Both the position numbers and the translations under genes were made by a program. From the NCBI GenBank assembly GCA_027490995.1, contig JAIXWY010000011.1, positions 1,178,001 through 1,242,000 of the forward strand: DNA of 64,000 bases, given 5' to 3'. This DNA is from Opitutaceae bacterium. Lineage in GTDB: Bacteria; Verrucomicrobiota; Verrucomicrobiia; Opitutales; Opitutaceae. Position 1 is the stretch's first letter; each line of letters starts with the position of its first letter. The notes below the pieces were generated by a model. The model worked only from the letters and a program-made list of their open reading frames with translations, did no database searches and was not told the origin of the DNA. Positions 27,001 through 37,167 of the stretch are shown in pieces.

Positions 27001-27076
27001 ACCCGCCCGTGGGCGGCGGGCCGCCGGCGCAACCCGCGCGCTCCCCGCAAACGCTCCTCGCCCGGTCCCGCGTCCC

Positions 27077-27907
27077 GTGCCGCAACGCAGCTTCCACGCC
27101 AGCCGGCCTTTCCTGCTTCTGGGCCTCATCCTTGCCGGATGGTTGCTGGTGCCGACGCTGGTGAAACGGATCCTAAGCATCAGTTTCTTCGAACTGCAGG
27201 CGCCCGTCAGCGTGACCGCGTCGCACGTGCGCGACCTCCAAGATTTCTGGTCGCTGCGCACGCGGACGCGGCACGATCTGATCGCCGCCGGACGCGACCT
27301 CGCTCGGCTGAACGCGAGCTACGAGGTCACGCTCCAGCAAACGGAGACACTCCGCAGTGAGGTGGCACGCCTTGAGGCGTTGCTGCGCATCCCAACGTTG
27401 CCCGGCTACCGCAGCGAACCGGCGCGAATCGCCCGGCGCGACTTCAACGCCTGGTGGCAGCGCCTGACGATCCGCAAGGGACGCAACTACGGCATCACGG
27501 TTGGGTCGCCGGTCATCTTCAGCGGGGGCGTCGTCGGCAAGGTGGCCGAGGTCCATGCTTACACCGCCGTGGTCGACCTGATCAGTAGCCCGACCTTGCG
27601 CATCGCCGCAACGCTCGAGGGTGACTCTCGGCCGCTCAGCTTTCAGGGGGGAAACAACCCCGCCTTCGGGCCCGCGCGCGGGATCGTCGACTATGTTCCG
27701 ACCGACGCCTCCGCCAGCGCGGTGTCGCCCCGCCGGATCGTCACGTCCGGGCTGGGTGGAGTCTTTCCGGCCGGCTTGTTCGTCGGGGAAATCATTCGCC
27801 TCGAAACCAGCACCGACGGCCTGTTCAAAACCGGCGAGGTGCGACTCGACAGCCGCCTCTCCGAGCTGACCGAGGTGACCGTGCTCGTACCCGAGCGTGC
27901 GGATTGA
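27077..27907 (+). CDS. mreC: Rod shape-determining protein MreC
   Basis: Bitopic periplasmic scaffold of the elongasome, 276 residues. One N-terminal membrane segment (FLLLGLILAGWLLVPTL), a coiled-coil stretch (about 60-105, LNASYEVTLQQTETLRSEVARLEALL) and the beta domains with RIARRDFNAWWQRLTIRKGRNYGITVGSPVI and GGVFPAGLFVGEI match MreC. The start codon is GTG at 27077. It lies 76 nt after mreB and 13 nt before mreD. Confidence 0.92.
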   Translation: MPQRSFHASRPFLLLGLILAGWLLVPTLVKRILSISFFELQAPVSVTASHVRDLQDFWSLRTRTRHDLIAAGRDLARLNASYEVTLQQTETLRSEVARLEALLRIPTLPGYRSEPARIARRDFNAWWQRLTIRKGRNYGITVGSPVIFSGGVVGKVAEVHAYTAVVDLISSPTLRIAATLEGDSRPLSFQGGNNPAFGPARGIVDYVPTDASASAVSPRRIVTSGLGGVFPAGLFVGEIIRLETSTDGLFKTGEVRLDSRLSELTEVTVLVPERAD

Positions 27908-27920
27908 ACCGGGGGCACCC

Positions 27921-28448
27921 ATGCGGCGCACGCTCATCTTCTTCCTCACCCAGTTCCTCCTCTGGGTCCTACTCTCGCAAGTGAACCACGAACTCACCCC
28001 GTGGGGCATCGCGCTGTTCTTCGGCGGTCTCTTCGTGGGTTTTTCCGCGCTGCACTTCGAGCGACGCGAGGCCTTGGTCGGCGCGTTCGCCGCTGGTTTC
28101 CTGCACGATGTCGGCACCCCGCTACCCTTTGGAACCCATGCCGTGGTATTCGCAGCGGCGGTGATCTTCCTCCAACATGTGCGGCACCGACTAAACCGGC
28201 ACGAAGGTCTCATCACCGTGATGGTGATCCTCATCGCCAATCTCGGCCTGTTTCTGGCGGTGAGCGCCGTCGCCGCGCGCCTGCTGCCCGATGTCGGCGG
28301 CTTCACCTCAAGGGTCTTCAGCGACTTGATCGCCTCGCAACTGACGCTCGCGCTCGTCGCACCGTGGTTTCTCGCGCTCCAGTCCAAGACGCTGGAAATC
28401 GCGGGCCTCTCAGCACCTGCCGAACCGAGGCCCCGGAGTTACCCCTGA
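27921..28448 (+). CDS. mreD: MreD-like rod shape-determining membrane protein
   Basis: A 175-residue polytopic protein with about five hydrophobic helices (IFFLTQFLLWVLLSQ, GIALFFGGLFVGFSAL, AVVFAAAVIFLQ, LITVMVILIANLGLFLAVSAV, LTLALVAPWFLAL) and a short charged tail. MreD is poorly conserved in sequence; the call rests on topology and position between mreC and mrdA. Start at 27921 follows the mreC stop by 13 nt. Confidence 0.8.
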   Translation: MRRTLIFFLTQFLLWVLLSQVNHELTPWGIALFFGGLFVGFSALHFERREALVGAFAAGFLHDVGTPLPFGTHAVVFAAAVIFLQHVRHRLNRHEGLITVMVILIANLGLFLAVSAVAARLLPDVGGFTSRVFSDLIASQLTLALVAPWFLALQSKTLEIAGLSAPAEPRPRSYP

Positions 28449-28457
28449 CCTGAGGAC

Positions 28458-30521
28458 ATGCCTACGTCGTCCACCGATCGCTCCGGCAGCTTGGTCGAAA
28501 CCCACCACGGGTACAATCCGCGGCTCCTCGTTTTCCACGGTCTGTTGGCCCTTGCATGCCTCGCGGTGGCCGCCGGCCTGGCCTACCAGCAGCTGATCAA
28601 GACCAACGTCTACCATGACTTGGAGCGGGTGCAAAATCAGCGGCGCGTCCTCACCCCAGGTCCCCGGGGCAACATCTACGACCGCGACGGCCGCCTGCTC
28701 GTCGGTAACCGCCCGCGCTTCTCGGTCACGCTCAACCTCGACGAACTTCGCGGCGAGTTTCGCACGGAGTTTCTCAAGATCCGACGCGCCTACCGCGAGT
28801 CCGACGATCGCAACCTTCCCTCGTCCGCGGAACTGGAGCAGATCGCCCGCTTCACGGTCGTCCAGCGCTACCTCGACGAGGTTAATCGCCGACTTGGTCG
28901 TACCGAAACGCTCGACGGCCAAGCTCTGACGCGCCACTTCCGCCGCCAGCTCCTGCTGCCCTACATCCTCGTCGACGATCTTCATCCGGACGAGTACGCG
29001 CGCTTGCTTGAGCAACTCCCGGTCGCTTCCGCACTCCAGGTGTACACCACCACGGCGCGCCACTATCCGTTCAACTCTGCCGCCGCCCACACGCTCGGCT
29101 TTGTCGGCCTCGCCAGTCTCGAAGATAGCCCTACCGTCAGTCTTCCCGGCGACGAGTTGAAGACCTTTGCGATGAAGGGCTCGGTGGGACGCGATGGACT
29201 GGAGCTGTACTTCGACGAAATTCTGCAAGGCGAGACGGGCGGCACGATCTACCGGGTCGATCCCGCTGGGTACCGCGTGAATCCCCCGCTGGTCCGTCGG
29301 TTGCCGGTGCAGGGCCGCGACCTGGTCACCAGCCTCGACATCGACCTTCAGCTCGCCGCGGAGGCCGCCCTCGCCAAGCTGGAGCTCCCCGCCGCTGCGG
29401 TGATGCTGGCGGTCGACAGCGGCGAGGTGCTCGCGCTCGCGACCAAGCCGGACTTCGATCTCAATGCGACCTCGCCGCGCATCGCCGCCGAGACGTATCA
29501 GCAGATCGACGCGGCGGGAGGCTGGTACAATCGCTCGGTGAAGGGGATCTACCCGCCGGGATCCGCGTTCAAGATCCTCACGGCCATCGCCGGACTTCGC
29601 GCCGGCACGCTCGATCCTGAAGCCACGGTGAACTGCGAGGGGGTCTACCGTGTGGGGAGACGTCTGTTTCCGTGCCACGATGGCCACGCGCACGGTCCGA
29701 TCCGTCTCGCCCAAGCCATCGAGGTGTCCTGCAACGTTTACTTCTACGAGCAGGGACTGCGGCTCGGCGCGGAGCGGATTGCGGAAGAGGCACGACGCTT
29801 CGGTTTCGATCGGCCCACCGGTATCGAACTGCCTTTCGAAACCAAGGGCATGCTCGTGCCGGACGCTGCGTGGAAGAAGCGCTTCATCGCCCAGCGCAAA
29901 CTGCCCGCAGATCAGCAGGCAATCGAGGAGCGATGGTATGACGGCGACACCGCCAACTTTTCGATCGGCCAGGGCTACCTTCTCGTGACGCCACTGCAGA
30001 TGGCGTCCTTCGCCGCCTCCGTCGCGCGCGGGGAAACCCGCACGCAACCTTCGCTGATCCACGATCCGACCCGGAGGTTAAGTCCCAGCGATCCGATCGG
30101 CCTAAACCCTGTCGCGCGCGCGATGCTGCTCCGAGGCATGGAGGACTGCGTGATCTCGCCGCACGGGACCGCGCGCATCCTGAATTCACCGGCCCTGAAG
30201 ATCCCCGACCTGCGGATCGCGGGAAAAACCGGGACCGCTCAGGTCGCAACGCCGGCCGGGACCCGGAACCTCGCCTGGTTCATTTGCTTCGCTCCGGTGG
30301 ATCGTCCCGAAGTGGCACTCGCTGTCATGGTCGAGGGCGACACGCCCGGAGAAGAATTCGCCGGCGGCCGTTACGCCGGCCCCATCGCCCGCGATGTCCT
30401 CAAGGCGTGGTGGGACAAACGCCGCAGCACCGCCGCACAGGCTCTCCACTCCTCCGCCGCCGCGAGCACTGCCCGCGCCGCGCAAGAGCCAGACCCGACG
30501 CGGTCCGACACCACGCCCTGA
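28458..30521 (+). CDS. mrdA: Penicillin-binding protein 2 (elongasome transpeptidase)
   Basis: Class B PBP that cross-links peptidoglycan during elongation; 687 residues. One membrane anchor at ~23-45, a pedestal domain (about 60-290) with GPRGNIYDRDGRLLVGNRP, and the transpeptidase domain. Catalytic motifs are SAFK (Ser369 and Lys372), SCN (424-426) and KTGT (590-593). The C-terminal 30 residues form a low-complexity Ala/Ser/Arg/Pro tail not expected in the fold. It ends the mre cluster; a rodA gene is not in the window. Confidence 0.95.
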   Translation: MPTSSTDRSGSLVETHHGYNPRLLVFHGLLALACLAVAAGLAYQQLIKTNVYHDLERVQNQRRVLTPGPRGNIYDRDGRLLVGNRPRFSVTLNLDELRGEFRTEFLKIRRAYRESDDRNLPSSAELEQIARFTVVQRYLDEVNRRLGRTETLDGQALTRHFRRQLLLPYILVDDLHPDEYARLLEQLPVASALQVYTTTARHYPFNSAAAHTLGFVGLASLEDSPTVSLPGDELKTFAMKGSVGRDGLELYFDEILQGETGGTIYRVDPAGYRVNPPLVRRLPVQGRDLVTSLDIDLQLAAEAALAKLELPAAAVMLAVDSGEVLALATKPDFDLNATSPRIAAETYQQIDAAGGWYNRSVKGIYPPGSAFKILTAIAGLRAGTLDPEATVNCEGVYRVGRRLFPCHDGHAHGPIRLAQAIEVSCNVYFYEQGLRLGAERIAEEARRFGFDRPTGIELPFETKGMLVPDAAWKKRFIAQRKLPADQQAIEERWYDGDTANFSIGQGYLLVTPLQMASFAASVARGETRTQPSLIHDPTRRLSPSDPIGLNPVARAMLLRGMEDCVISPHGTARILNSPALKIPDLRIAGKTGTAQVATPAGTRNLAWFICFAPVDRPEVALAVMVEGDTPGEEFAGGRYAGPIARDVLKAWWDKRRSTAAQALHSSAAASTARAAQEPDPTRSDTTP

Positions 30522-30545
30522 AGCCCGCCAAGGAATCGTACGCCC

Positions 30546-32312
30546 TCAGGGCCGCGGACGCAGCGCCGCCATGACCTCGCGTAGGGAACGGGTGTTGATC
30601 ACCTGCTCCCGCGTCAGCCAACCCTTGCGCGCCGCGAGGACGCCCGCACGCACGTGCTGCAGCGACGCCGTATCGTGGGCGTCCGGGTTGATCACGCAAC
30701 GCAGGCCGCGCTCCGCCGCCCGTCGCCAGTGCCGCCAGTCCATGTCGAGACGGAGCGGGCTGGCGTTGAGTTCGATCACCACGCGGTTCGCAATCGCGGC
30801 GTCGATGACGCGCCCATGGTCCACCGCGTAGCCGGGACGTCGTAGCAGCAGGCGGCCTGAGATGTGCCCCAGCATCGTGACACTGGGATGTTCTATCGCG
30901 CGCACGATCCGGCGCGTCATCTCGTCCTCGCTCTGAGTAAAGGCACTGTGGACCGAAACGACGACGTAATCGAGGGTCGCGAGAACATCGTCCGCATAGT
31001 CCAGTCGTCCGTCCGGAAGGATATCGCACTCCACGCCAGAAAAAATCCGGCACCGGTAGCGACCCGAAGCGTTGAGCGCAGCAATGTCCGCGACCTGCGC
31101 CGCCAGTCGCTCCTCGGAAAGTCCGTTCGCCTGAAAGCTGGACTTGGAGTGATCTGCGATGCCGAGGTACTCCCACCCCAACGCGTCCGCCGCCGCCGCC
31201 ATCTCAGCCAACGTGTTCCGTCCGTCACTGGCCGTCGTATGATTGTGAAACGCGCCACGAAGATCCTTCTCTTCTACGAGCGTGGGCAAGAGGCCGGACT
31301 CCGCGGCCTCGATCTCACCCATCCCTTCCCGCAGCTCCGGCGGAATCAGATGCAAGCCGAGCGCGGCGAAGAGGTCCGCCTCGCTCCGGATGCGCCCGCG
31401 ATGCCGCGCCGAGGTCGCCTCGGCCTTCTCCTTGACCGTGCCCTCGCCGGCCGCGGGCTCGAGTCCCCATTCGCTCAAACTGAGGCCGCGCACCTGCGCG
31501 CGGTGCCGGAGCTCTACGTTGTGTGCCTTCGAGCCCGTGAAGTGATGGAGCGCGAAGGCAAACTGATCCTCAGGCACCAGCCGTAGGTCGGCCTGCAGCC
31601 CGCTCACAAAGCGTACGCTCGCCTTCGTCTCGCCGCGGGCCGTGACCTCCTTGACTCCTGGCAACGCGCAGAACCAGTCCACCACCGGCTCGACGTCCTC
31701 CGCCGCGACGATGAAATCGAGGTCACCCACAGTCTCCAGCCCGCGACGAAGACTACCTGCTGCCTCCGCCTGCTGGACCTGAGGCAGTGCCCGCAGTCCC
31801 CGCAAGATCGGCGCTGCCTCTGCCTCCGCCTCCCACCACAGGTGACGCCGGGCGTAGGCCTCGCGATTCGCAATTCCCTCCAAAAGTTTCTGCTGCGACT
31901 TTTCGCCGAAGCCCGTGAGCGCCGCGACGCGGCCATCCCGGCAGGCGGCCGTGAGCGCCGCGATGTCCGTGATCCCGAGCCGGTCATGGAGGGCTCGGAT
32001 CTTCTTCGGACCAAGTCCAGGGATCTCCAGCATCTCCACCAGTCCAGGCTCCACGGACGCCTTCAGGCGGTCGTAGAAATCGAGTTTTCCCGTGCGGTGC
32101 AGCGCGGCGATCTTCTCGGCCAGGGCCTCTCCGATCCCCTTCACGCTCTGGAGTTCGTCGCACTCCACCAGCCGCGCAAGATCCTCCGGTTCGATCGCCT
32201 CCAGCGCTCGAGCGCCCGCGGAATAGGCGCGCACCTTGAACGGATTCTCCCCCTTGAGTTCAAGCAGGGTCGCGATCTGGTCGAGAATCTCGGCGATCTC
32301 GTTCTTCGTCAT
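30546..32312 (-). CDS. polX: DNA polymerase X family protein with PHP domain (PolX)
   Basis: Repair polymerase with a fused metal-dependent nuclease, 588 residues. The N-terminal 8-kDa-like and HhH region has [15 protein letters not shown] and [14 protein letters not shown]. The nucleotidyltransferase signature is [16 protein letters not shown] with the paired Asp residues. The C-terminal PHP domain (about 340-588) starts with [14 protein letters not shown] and has [21 protein letters not shown] and NPDAH, the metal ligands. Such enzymes fill gaps in base-excision repair. Divergent from the thioesterase gene. Confidence 0.94.
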   Translation of the reverse strand: MTKNEIAEILDQIATLLELKGENPFKVRAYSAGARALEAIEPEDLARLVECDELQSVKGIGEALAEKIAALHRTGKLDFYDRLKASVEPGLVEMLEIPGLGPKKIRALHDRLGITDIAALTAACRDGRVAALTGFGEKSQQKLLEGIANREAYARRHLWWEAEAEAAPILRGLRALPQVQQAEAAGSLRRGLETVGDLDFIVAAEDVEPVVDWFCALPGVKEVTARGETKASVRFVSGLQADLRLVPEDQFAFALHHFTGSKAHNVELRHRAQVRGLSLSEWGLEPAAGEGTVKEKAEATSARHRGRIRSEADLFAALGLHLIPPELREGMGEIEAAESGLLPTLVEEKDLRGAFHNHTTASDGRNTLAEMAAAADALGWEYLGIADHSKSSFQANGLSEERLAAQVADIAALNASGRYRCRIFSGVECDILPDGRLDYADDVLATLDYVVVSVHSAFTQSEDEMTRRIVRAIEHPSVTMLGHISGRLLLRRPGYAVDHGRVIDAAIANRVVIELNASPLRLDMDWRHWRRAAERGLRCVINPDAHDTASLQHVRAGVLAARKGWLTREQVINTRSLREVMAALRPRP

Positions 32313-32407
32313 GGCTGCAGCCTAGCCGGACGCGAGCGAAAGTCACGGCGAGGATATGGCAGCATTTTGATTCGTGATCGCCGGCAAAATGGTTTCCCCT
32401 GCTCACC

Positions 32408-32821
32408 ATGGCTTTCGAGTACCCGCGCACCATTCACTTTCCCGAGACCGACGCCGCCGGCGTCGTCTTCTTCGCGGCGTACCTCGGGCTCTGCCACGAG
32501 GCCTACGAGGAGGCGCTCTCAGCCGCCGGAATGCGGGTGAGCGACTTCTTCGCGGGCGGTCGCCATGGGGTGATCATTCCAATCGCGCGCAGCGAGGCCA
32601 ATTACCTCCGCCCCCTCACCGTCGGGGACCGCATCGTGATTCGAGTGCGACCAGAGCGACTCGACGCCCACCGCTTCGCGATCAACTACGAGGTGGTGCG
32701 AACCGGTCCGCCGGAGAAGGCCGTCTCCCGTGCTCGCACCGAGCACGTCTGCATTCACGCGACGTCGCGCGAGCGCGTGCTCCTCCCGGCCGAACTCTCA
32801 GCGTGGGTCGATGCCGGCTGA
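32408..32821 (+). CDS. Hotdog-fold acyl-CoA thioesterase, probable DHNA-CoA hydrolase
   Basis: A 137-residue single hotdog domain of the 4-hydroxybenzoyl-CoA thioesterase type. The signature is FPETDAAGVVFFAAYLGLCHEAYEEAL, with the active-site Asp before the AGVVFFAAY helix. Such proteins hydrolyse 1,4-dihydroxy-2-naphthoyl-CoA in menaquinone synthesis. The next two genes on the opposite strand are menE and menC, which supports that role over general thioesterase activity. Family assignment is firm; substrate is inferred. Confidence 0.8.
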   Translation: MAFEYPRTIHFPETDAAGVVFFAAYLGLCHEAYEEALSAAGMRVSDFFAGGRHGVIIPIARSEANYLRPLTVGDRIVIRVRPERLDAHRFAINYEVVRTGPPEKAVSRARTEHVCIHATSRERVLLPAELSAWVDAG

Positions 32822-32920
32822 GGCAGGCGGCGCCGCGTGCCTCAACGAGGCTCGCCCGACACGCGAGCGGGCCATGACGGCATCCTTCGCTCGCCTGGTG
32901 CACGAACCCTGAGGTGGACC

Positions 32921-34162
32921 TTAGGCGGGGACGGACCGGCCGAGCGCACTCTGCTCCTGGGCCAGACGCAGCAGGATTGCGCGGTTCAACTTGCCCTGCG
33001 CATTGCGCGGCCAGTTCGCCACGCCGACATAACGCTTCGGTCGTCGATACGCGGCAAGCTCGCGCCGCAGTCGACGACGCACCTTGCCCCAATCTGGCGA
33101 AACCTCGCCCATGGGGTAGCACGCCACCACGGCCGCACCCCACTCCGAATCCGGCACCCCAAGAACGGCGATGTCGGCAAACTCACCCGTCGCACGCAAC
33201 ACGGACTCCACTTGAAGGGGATCGATTTTCTCTCCTCCGCTGATGATCAGGGAATCACGACGTCCCTCGATATGTAAGGCTCCGGAGGGATCAAAGAAGC
33301 CCGCGTCCTGCGTCACCCACGGCGCCCGACGCCGCACCCACGCCGGATAATAGCCGCGGAACAGCGACTCTCCGGCGACCGTCACCGTACCGTCACGGCG
33401 GGTGCGCACGCGCACGTGCGGCAGCGGACGACCGCAGCTACGCGACCCGGCGGCGAACGCCTCGGGTAGCAGCGCTGTCACCATCGCGGCCGTCTCAGTC
33501 ATGCCGTAGGTCAGCGACAGAGGCACGTTCGCACGCGCCGCGTCATCCAGCAACTGCGGCCAGGCGGGCCCACCGCCGACGAACACCGCGCGAAAGCGTC
33601 GGAGCCAAGCGCGCGTCCGTGCGCGCGCGAGGAGTCGCTGCAATTGCGTCGGCACGACCGACACGAACGCGTCGCCTTCCGGTACGGCGGGGAGCATTCC
33701 GCATTCGACATCCGACCAACGCGCTGAGACGAAGGACCCGCCCGTGAGCGCCGCCCGCAGCCAGCCCATCAGGCCGCTGACGTGATGCAGCGGGAGCATG
33801 CCGCACGCGGAGACAAGCGGGCAATCGAAGTGCCGGGAAAATCCTCCGACCGCCGCGGCCAGCGTCTCACCGTCGTGTCGCGCAAGCTTGAGAATCCCTG
33901 ACGAACCGCCGGTCGGAATGCAGAGCCAGCCGCGCTCCGGGGCAGGTCGGTCTGGCGCCCGCTCGACCAGCGCGCGGAATTGAGCCCGCTCCGCCGCGCC
34001 CCAAGCAGGATCAGCCAGAAAGACGAGGCCCGCACCCGCGACCCCTGCCGCAAAGGCCGCTTGGAAGCGGAGCGGGTCGCGTTCGCACACCACCACGGGC
34101 CGATACGATCGGGTGCGCGGACGGCGCGCCGCGAGACGTTCGCTTAGTTCAGCGCGTTCCAT
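32921..34162 (-). CDS. menE: o-Succinylbenzoate-CoA ligase
   Basis: Adenylate-forming enzyme that activates o-succinylbenzoate with CoA in menaquinone synthesis. At 413 residues it is short for the family. The AMP-binding P-loop reads CIPTGGSSGILK (normally TSGTTGKPK-like), followed by LTYGMTETAAMV, the DAGFFDPSGALHIEGRRDSLIISGGEKIDP block and YRRPKRYVGVANWPRNAQGKLNR with the catalytic Lys. The N-terminal region is reduced. Its start overlaps the menC end by 19 nt, so the two are cotranscribed. Confidence 0.87.
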   Translation of the reverse strand: MERAELSERLAARRPRTRSYRPVVVCERDPLRFQAAFAAGVAGAGLVFLADPAWGAAERAQFRALVERAPDRPAPERGWLCIPTGGSSGILKLARHDGETLAAAVGGFSRHFDCPLVSACGMLPLHHVSGLMGWLRAALTGGSFVSARWSDVECGMLPAVPEGDAFVSVVPTQLQRLLARARTRAWLRRFRAVFVGGGPAWPQLLDDAARANVPLSLTYGMTETAAMVTALLPEAFAAGSRSCGRPLPHVRVRTRRDGTVTVAGESLFRGYYPAWVRRRAPWVTQDAGFFDPSGALHIEGRRDSLIISGGEKIDPLQVESVLRATGEFADIAVLGVPDSEWGAAVVACYPMGEVSPDWGKVRRRLRRELAAYRRPKRYVGVANWPRNAQGKLNRAILLRLAQEQSALGRSVPA

Positions 34163-35160
34163 GGGTCTGATGGATTGATGCGCTCAAGGTCGCTCCAGCG
34201 CCAAAACGGTGCGAGCGGGGGCGCCTCTCCCGCCGGCCCGGCAAAGAGCGAACCGACTCCAAAACCGACCGCCCGCGGCTCGCCGCGCCACGTGAACGCC
34301 CAGCGCAACGCCGACCTGAATCCCACCGCGGTCTCCAGCGCGGATGAAAAGACGACGCGCGCGCCGGCCGCGGCCAAACGTCCCGCGACATGTCCAGGAT
34401 CGACCAGCAGCGTCGGCTTGATCACGAAGACGCCCGACCAACCACGATCCAACCACGCGGCGACGTCCGCATCGACGGCGATCGACTCATCCAACGCGAT
34501 GGCCACCGGATAGTCCGCCGCTAATCCCTGTAACAGATCCTCCGCTCCGCGAGCCTGTGCGTCGATCGGCTGCTCCACGTGTTCGATCGGCCGACCCGCC
34601 GCAACGTCGAGCCACCGTTCCGCCTGACGACGATCCCAAGCTCCATTGGCGTCCAGCCGCAGACGCGCACCCGCAGGCAGCAGCGCCAGCAGGTCGTCAA
34701 GCAAGGCGAGTTCGTCTGCGATCGGCGCGACGCCCACCTTCCACTTGGCCACCCGAAAGCCCAGCTCCAGACGATCCTTCAGCACCGACAGTGCCGCCCG
34801 CCCCGCCGGCAACAGCGCGGCCACCGCCACATGCTCCCGGGTCCGCGACGGGAAGGCCTCGGGATCGAGTCCCGCCTCCACAAGCGCGGCGCGCAGGCCC
34901 GGCAGGACCTTCGCCTGATTGAAAAGTGCTTCGCGTGACGGGAAGCGACCCAAACGCTCCAAGTCAGCTGCGCAGTCCTCCAGAGGGCGGCCAGCGAATC
35001 CCCGGATCGGTGCGATCTCGCCGTAACCCAAGCGTCCGTCCGGACCCGTGACGCGAAGCAGAATCCCCTCGCGCACCGTCCACGTGCCATGGGCCGTGCG
35101 CAGCGGACTGCGGAAGGGCAGCGCATAGCGCCGGATCGCGAGTTCGGGGGGCGTCTCCAT
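34144..35160 (-). CDS. menC: o-Succinylbenzoate synthase
   Basis: Enolase-superfamily dehydratase making o-succinylbenzoate for menaquinone. The 338-residue protein has GYGEIAP in the capping domain, the AKWKVG lysine pair, metal ligands LDANGAW, EQPI and LDES, and the second catalytic Lys in VIKPTLL. The start at 35160 (METPPELAIRRY) was chosen over a longer reading. Downstream menE overlaps by 19 nt. Confidence 0.9.
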   Translation of the reverse strand: METPPELAIRRYALPFRSPLRTAHGTWTVREGILLRVTGPDGRLGYGEIAPIRGFAGRPLEDCAADLERLGRFPSREALFNQAKVLPGLRAALVEAGLDPEAFPSRTREHVAVAALLPAGRAALSVLKDRLELGFRVAKWKVGVAPIADELALLDDLLALLPAGARLRLDANGAWDRRQAERWLDVAAGRPIEHVEQPIDAQARGAEDLLQGLAADYPVAIALDESIAVDADVAAWLDRGWSGVFVIKPTLLVDPGHVAGRLAAAGARVVFSSALETAVGFRSALRWAFTWRGEPRAVGFGVGSLFAGPAGEAPPLAPFWRWSDLERINPSDPWNALN

Positions 35161-35179
35161 GCCGCACGTAGCGTCGAGC

Positions 35180-37144
35180 CTAGGCGCCTTTCTCCTCCGC
35201 CCTAGCCCGGGCATCGGCCTCGATCAGCGCCTTGATCCGGTCGAGCTCGGACCGCACAGCTCGCTTCACATCGGCAAGCTCAGTCGCGGAGCGCACGTGA
35301 GCGCGGCCGAAGACGTAGAACTTCATCTTCGGTTCCGTGCCCGATCCGCGCGCCGCGAAGGTGTAGCCGTTCGCCAGCGTCACGACGTACAGATCCTGAC
35401 GCGGAATCGTGTCTCCGTCGTCATCCACCACGGTCTCTCGTCCAAAGTCCTGAAACCGGGTGACGCCGATGTCGCCGAATGCACGGGGCGGCTGGCTGCG
35501 GTAGGTCTCAAGGATGCGCCGGATCCGCGCCGCTCCGCTGGCCCCCTCGTAGTAGAGGTTAATCACGCCCTCGAGGAAGAATCCGTTCTCCAAGTAGAGC
35601 TGGTCGAGGCACTCCGGGAGGGTCCGGCCCTGCTGCTTGGCCCACGCCGCCAACTCGCAAAACATCAGGCAGGCCGCGTTCCCGTCCTTGTCGCGCAGGC
35701 TGTCATTGGGGAGGTAGCCGTAGCTCTCTTCCGTTCCGAAAGCAAAAAAAGTGCTGTGCTCTTGCAGCAGCCGTGCCCGATCTCGAAGCGAGATCGCATC
35801 ATAGTCCAGTGGCTTGCCATCCACACTCGGCACGGCGGTCCGCAGGCGTTCCTCATAGCGACGCAGTTTTTCGGCGATCCATTTGAAGCCGGTGAGCGTG
35901 TTGATGACCTTGACGCCGTGTCGCCGTCCGATCGCGTCTTGCAGCGGCGTGGTCACGAACGTCTTGATGATCGCCACCCGCGAGCTGCCCTGCGCGGGGA
36001 TCCAACCAAGATCCTTGAAGCGCCGGAGGCGGTAGTCAGCGAGCAAGGCGCCGATCTGGTTTCCCGTGAGCAACTCCATGCGTCCGTCACGGGCGCGCAC
36101 CGCGACTCCCATGCGGTCGCAGTCCGGGTCGGTGGCGAGCACCACGTCGACTCCCCGTTGGTCGGCTAACGCCACGCCGGCGGCAAGCGCCTCGGCATTC
36201 TCCGGGTTGGGCGACTTGACTGTGGGAAAGCGCGCGTCGAACGCGGCTTGGTTCGTGACTTCATGCACGTCGATCCCGGCCCCGCGCAGCAGGGGAAGAG
36301 TGGAGACTCCACCCGTGCCATGAAGAGCGGTGAACACCACGGAAAGTCGGGCCGATGAAAAGACCGTCGGATCAATGGCGGCTCGCGCGGCCACGGCGAG
36401 GTAAGCCCGGTCGGCGTCGGGGCCGAGCACGGTCACGCCCTCCAGAGTCGCGTCAAGATACCCTCCCGCCTCCGCGAGGGACACGGCGTTCACCCGAGCG
36501 ACGATGGCCTGATCGTGCGGCGGAACCACCTGAGCACCGTCGTCGAAGTACGCCTTGAAGCCATTGTCGTGGGGCGGATTGTGGCTGGCGGTGATGACGA
36601 CACCCGCGTGGGCCCGGAGGTGCCGGACGGAGAAGCTGAGCTGTGGCGTGGAGCGTGGGCCGTCGAAGATGAACGCCCGGCCGCCGAGCCGCGTCCAGGT
36701 ACCAGCCGCGAGCTCGCAAAAACGACGCGAGAAATGACGGACATCGTGTGCGATGACGAGCGCGGGACGGTCGTCGCGACCGTGCGCTGCGAGGTGCGCG
36801 GCGACGTGTCGGTAAAGTCCGACCGTCGCGCGCACGAGCGTGAAGTCGTTGAGCACATTGGAGCCGACGGCTGCATGCGCCGGCGTGGGGCCCGCACCCT
36901 TCTCCGCGGCGGTGGCGACCAGTCCGATCGTGCGACCGCGCATTCCCCCGGTCCCGAACTCGAGGTAGCGGTAGAAACGGTCGTTAAGTTCATTCCAAGC
37001 CTGGCGCTCCAGCAGTTCGGCGATGCTCTCGCGGGCCCAGGCGGGCAAGTCGGCGGATAGCCAGACGGCCAGATTCTCCGCAGCACTAGGGAGGAGCTGG
37101 CCTGAAGCCACGGCGGAGGCAACAACGGGAGGGATCGGTGTCAT
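35180..37144 (-). CDS. Phosphoglucomutase / phosphomannomutase
   Basis: Alpha-D-phosphohexomutase interconverting hexose 1- and 6-phosphates; 654 residues, longer than the ~580 of PgcA-type enzymes. Motifs occur in order: EFGTGGMRG near the start, the catalytic phosphoserine loop TASHNPPHDNGFKAYFDDG, the metal site ATDPDCDRMGV, the sugar loop FGTEESYGYL and the phosphate-binding ARGSGTEPKMKFYVF. The start at 37144 (MTPIPPVV) removes an Arg-rich antiphase extension. It follows the pyrophosphorylase gene by 23 nt, and together they would turn glucose-6-phosphate into a nucleotide sugar. Confidence 0.92.
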   Translation of the reverse strand: MTPIPPVVASAVASGQLLPSAAENLAVWLSADLPAWARESIAELLERQAWNELNDRFYRYLEFGTGGMRGRTIGLVATAAEKGAGPTPAHAAVGSNVLNDFTLVRATVGLYRHVAAHLAAHGRDDRPALVIAHDVRHFSRRFCELAAGTWTRLGGRAFIFDGPRSTPQLSFSVRHLRAHAGVVITASHNPPHDNGFKAYFDDGAQVVPPHDQAIVARVNAVSLAEAGGYLDATLEGVTVLGPDADRAYLAVAARAAIDPTVFSSARLSVVFTALHGTGGVSTLPLLRGAGIDVHEVTNQAAFDARFPTVKSPNPENAEALAAGVALADQRGVDVVLATDPDCDRMGVAVRARDGRMELLTGNQIGALLADYRLRRFKDLGWIPAQGSSRVAIIKTFVTTPLQDAIGRRHGVKVINTLTGFKWIAEKLRRYEERLRTAVPSVDGKPLDYDAISLRDRARLLQEHSTFFAFGTEESYGYLPNDSLRDKDGNAACLMFCELAAWAKQQGRTLPECLDQLYLENGFFLEGVINLYYEGASGAARIRRILETYRSQPPRAFGDIGVTRFQDFGRETVVDDDGDTIPRQDLYVVTLANGYTFAARGSGTEPKMKFYVFGRAHVRSATELADVKRAVRSELDRIKALIEADARARAEEKGA

Positions 37145-37167
37145 GAATGAATCAGGAGAAAAACGGA

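Noticed and set aside
28410..30062. Minus-strand open frame opposite mrdA
   Set aside because: No domain recognised, composition typical of a GC-rich shadow, and mrdA is complete on the other strand.
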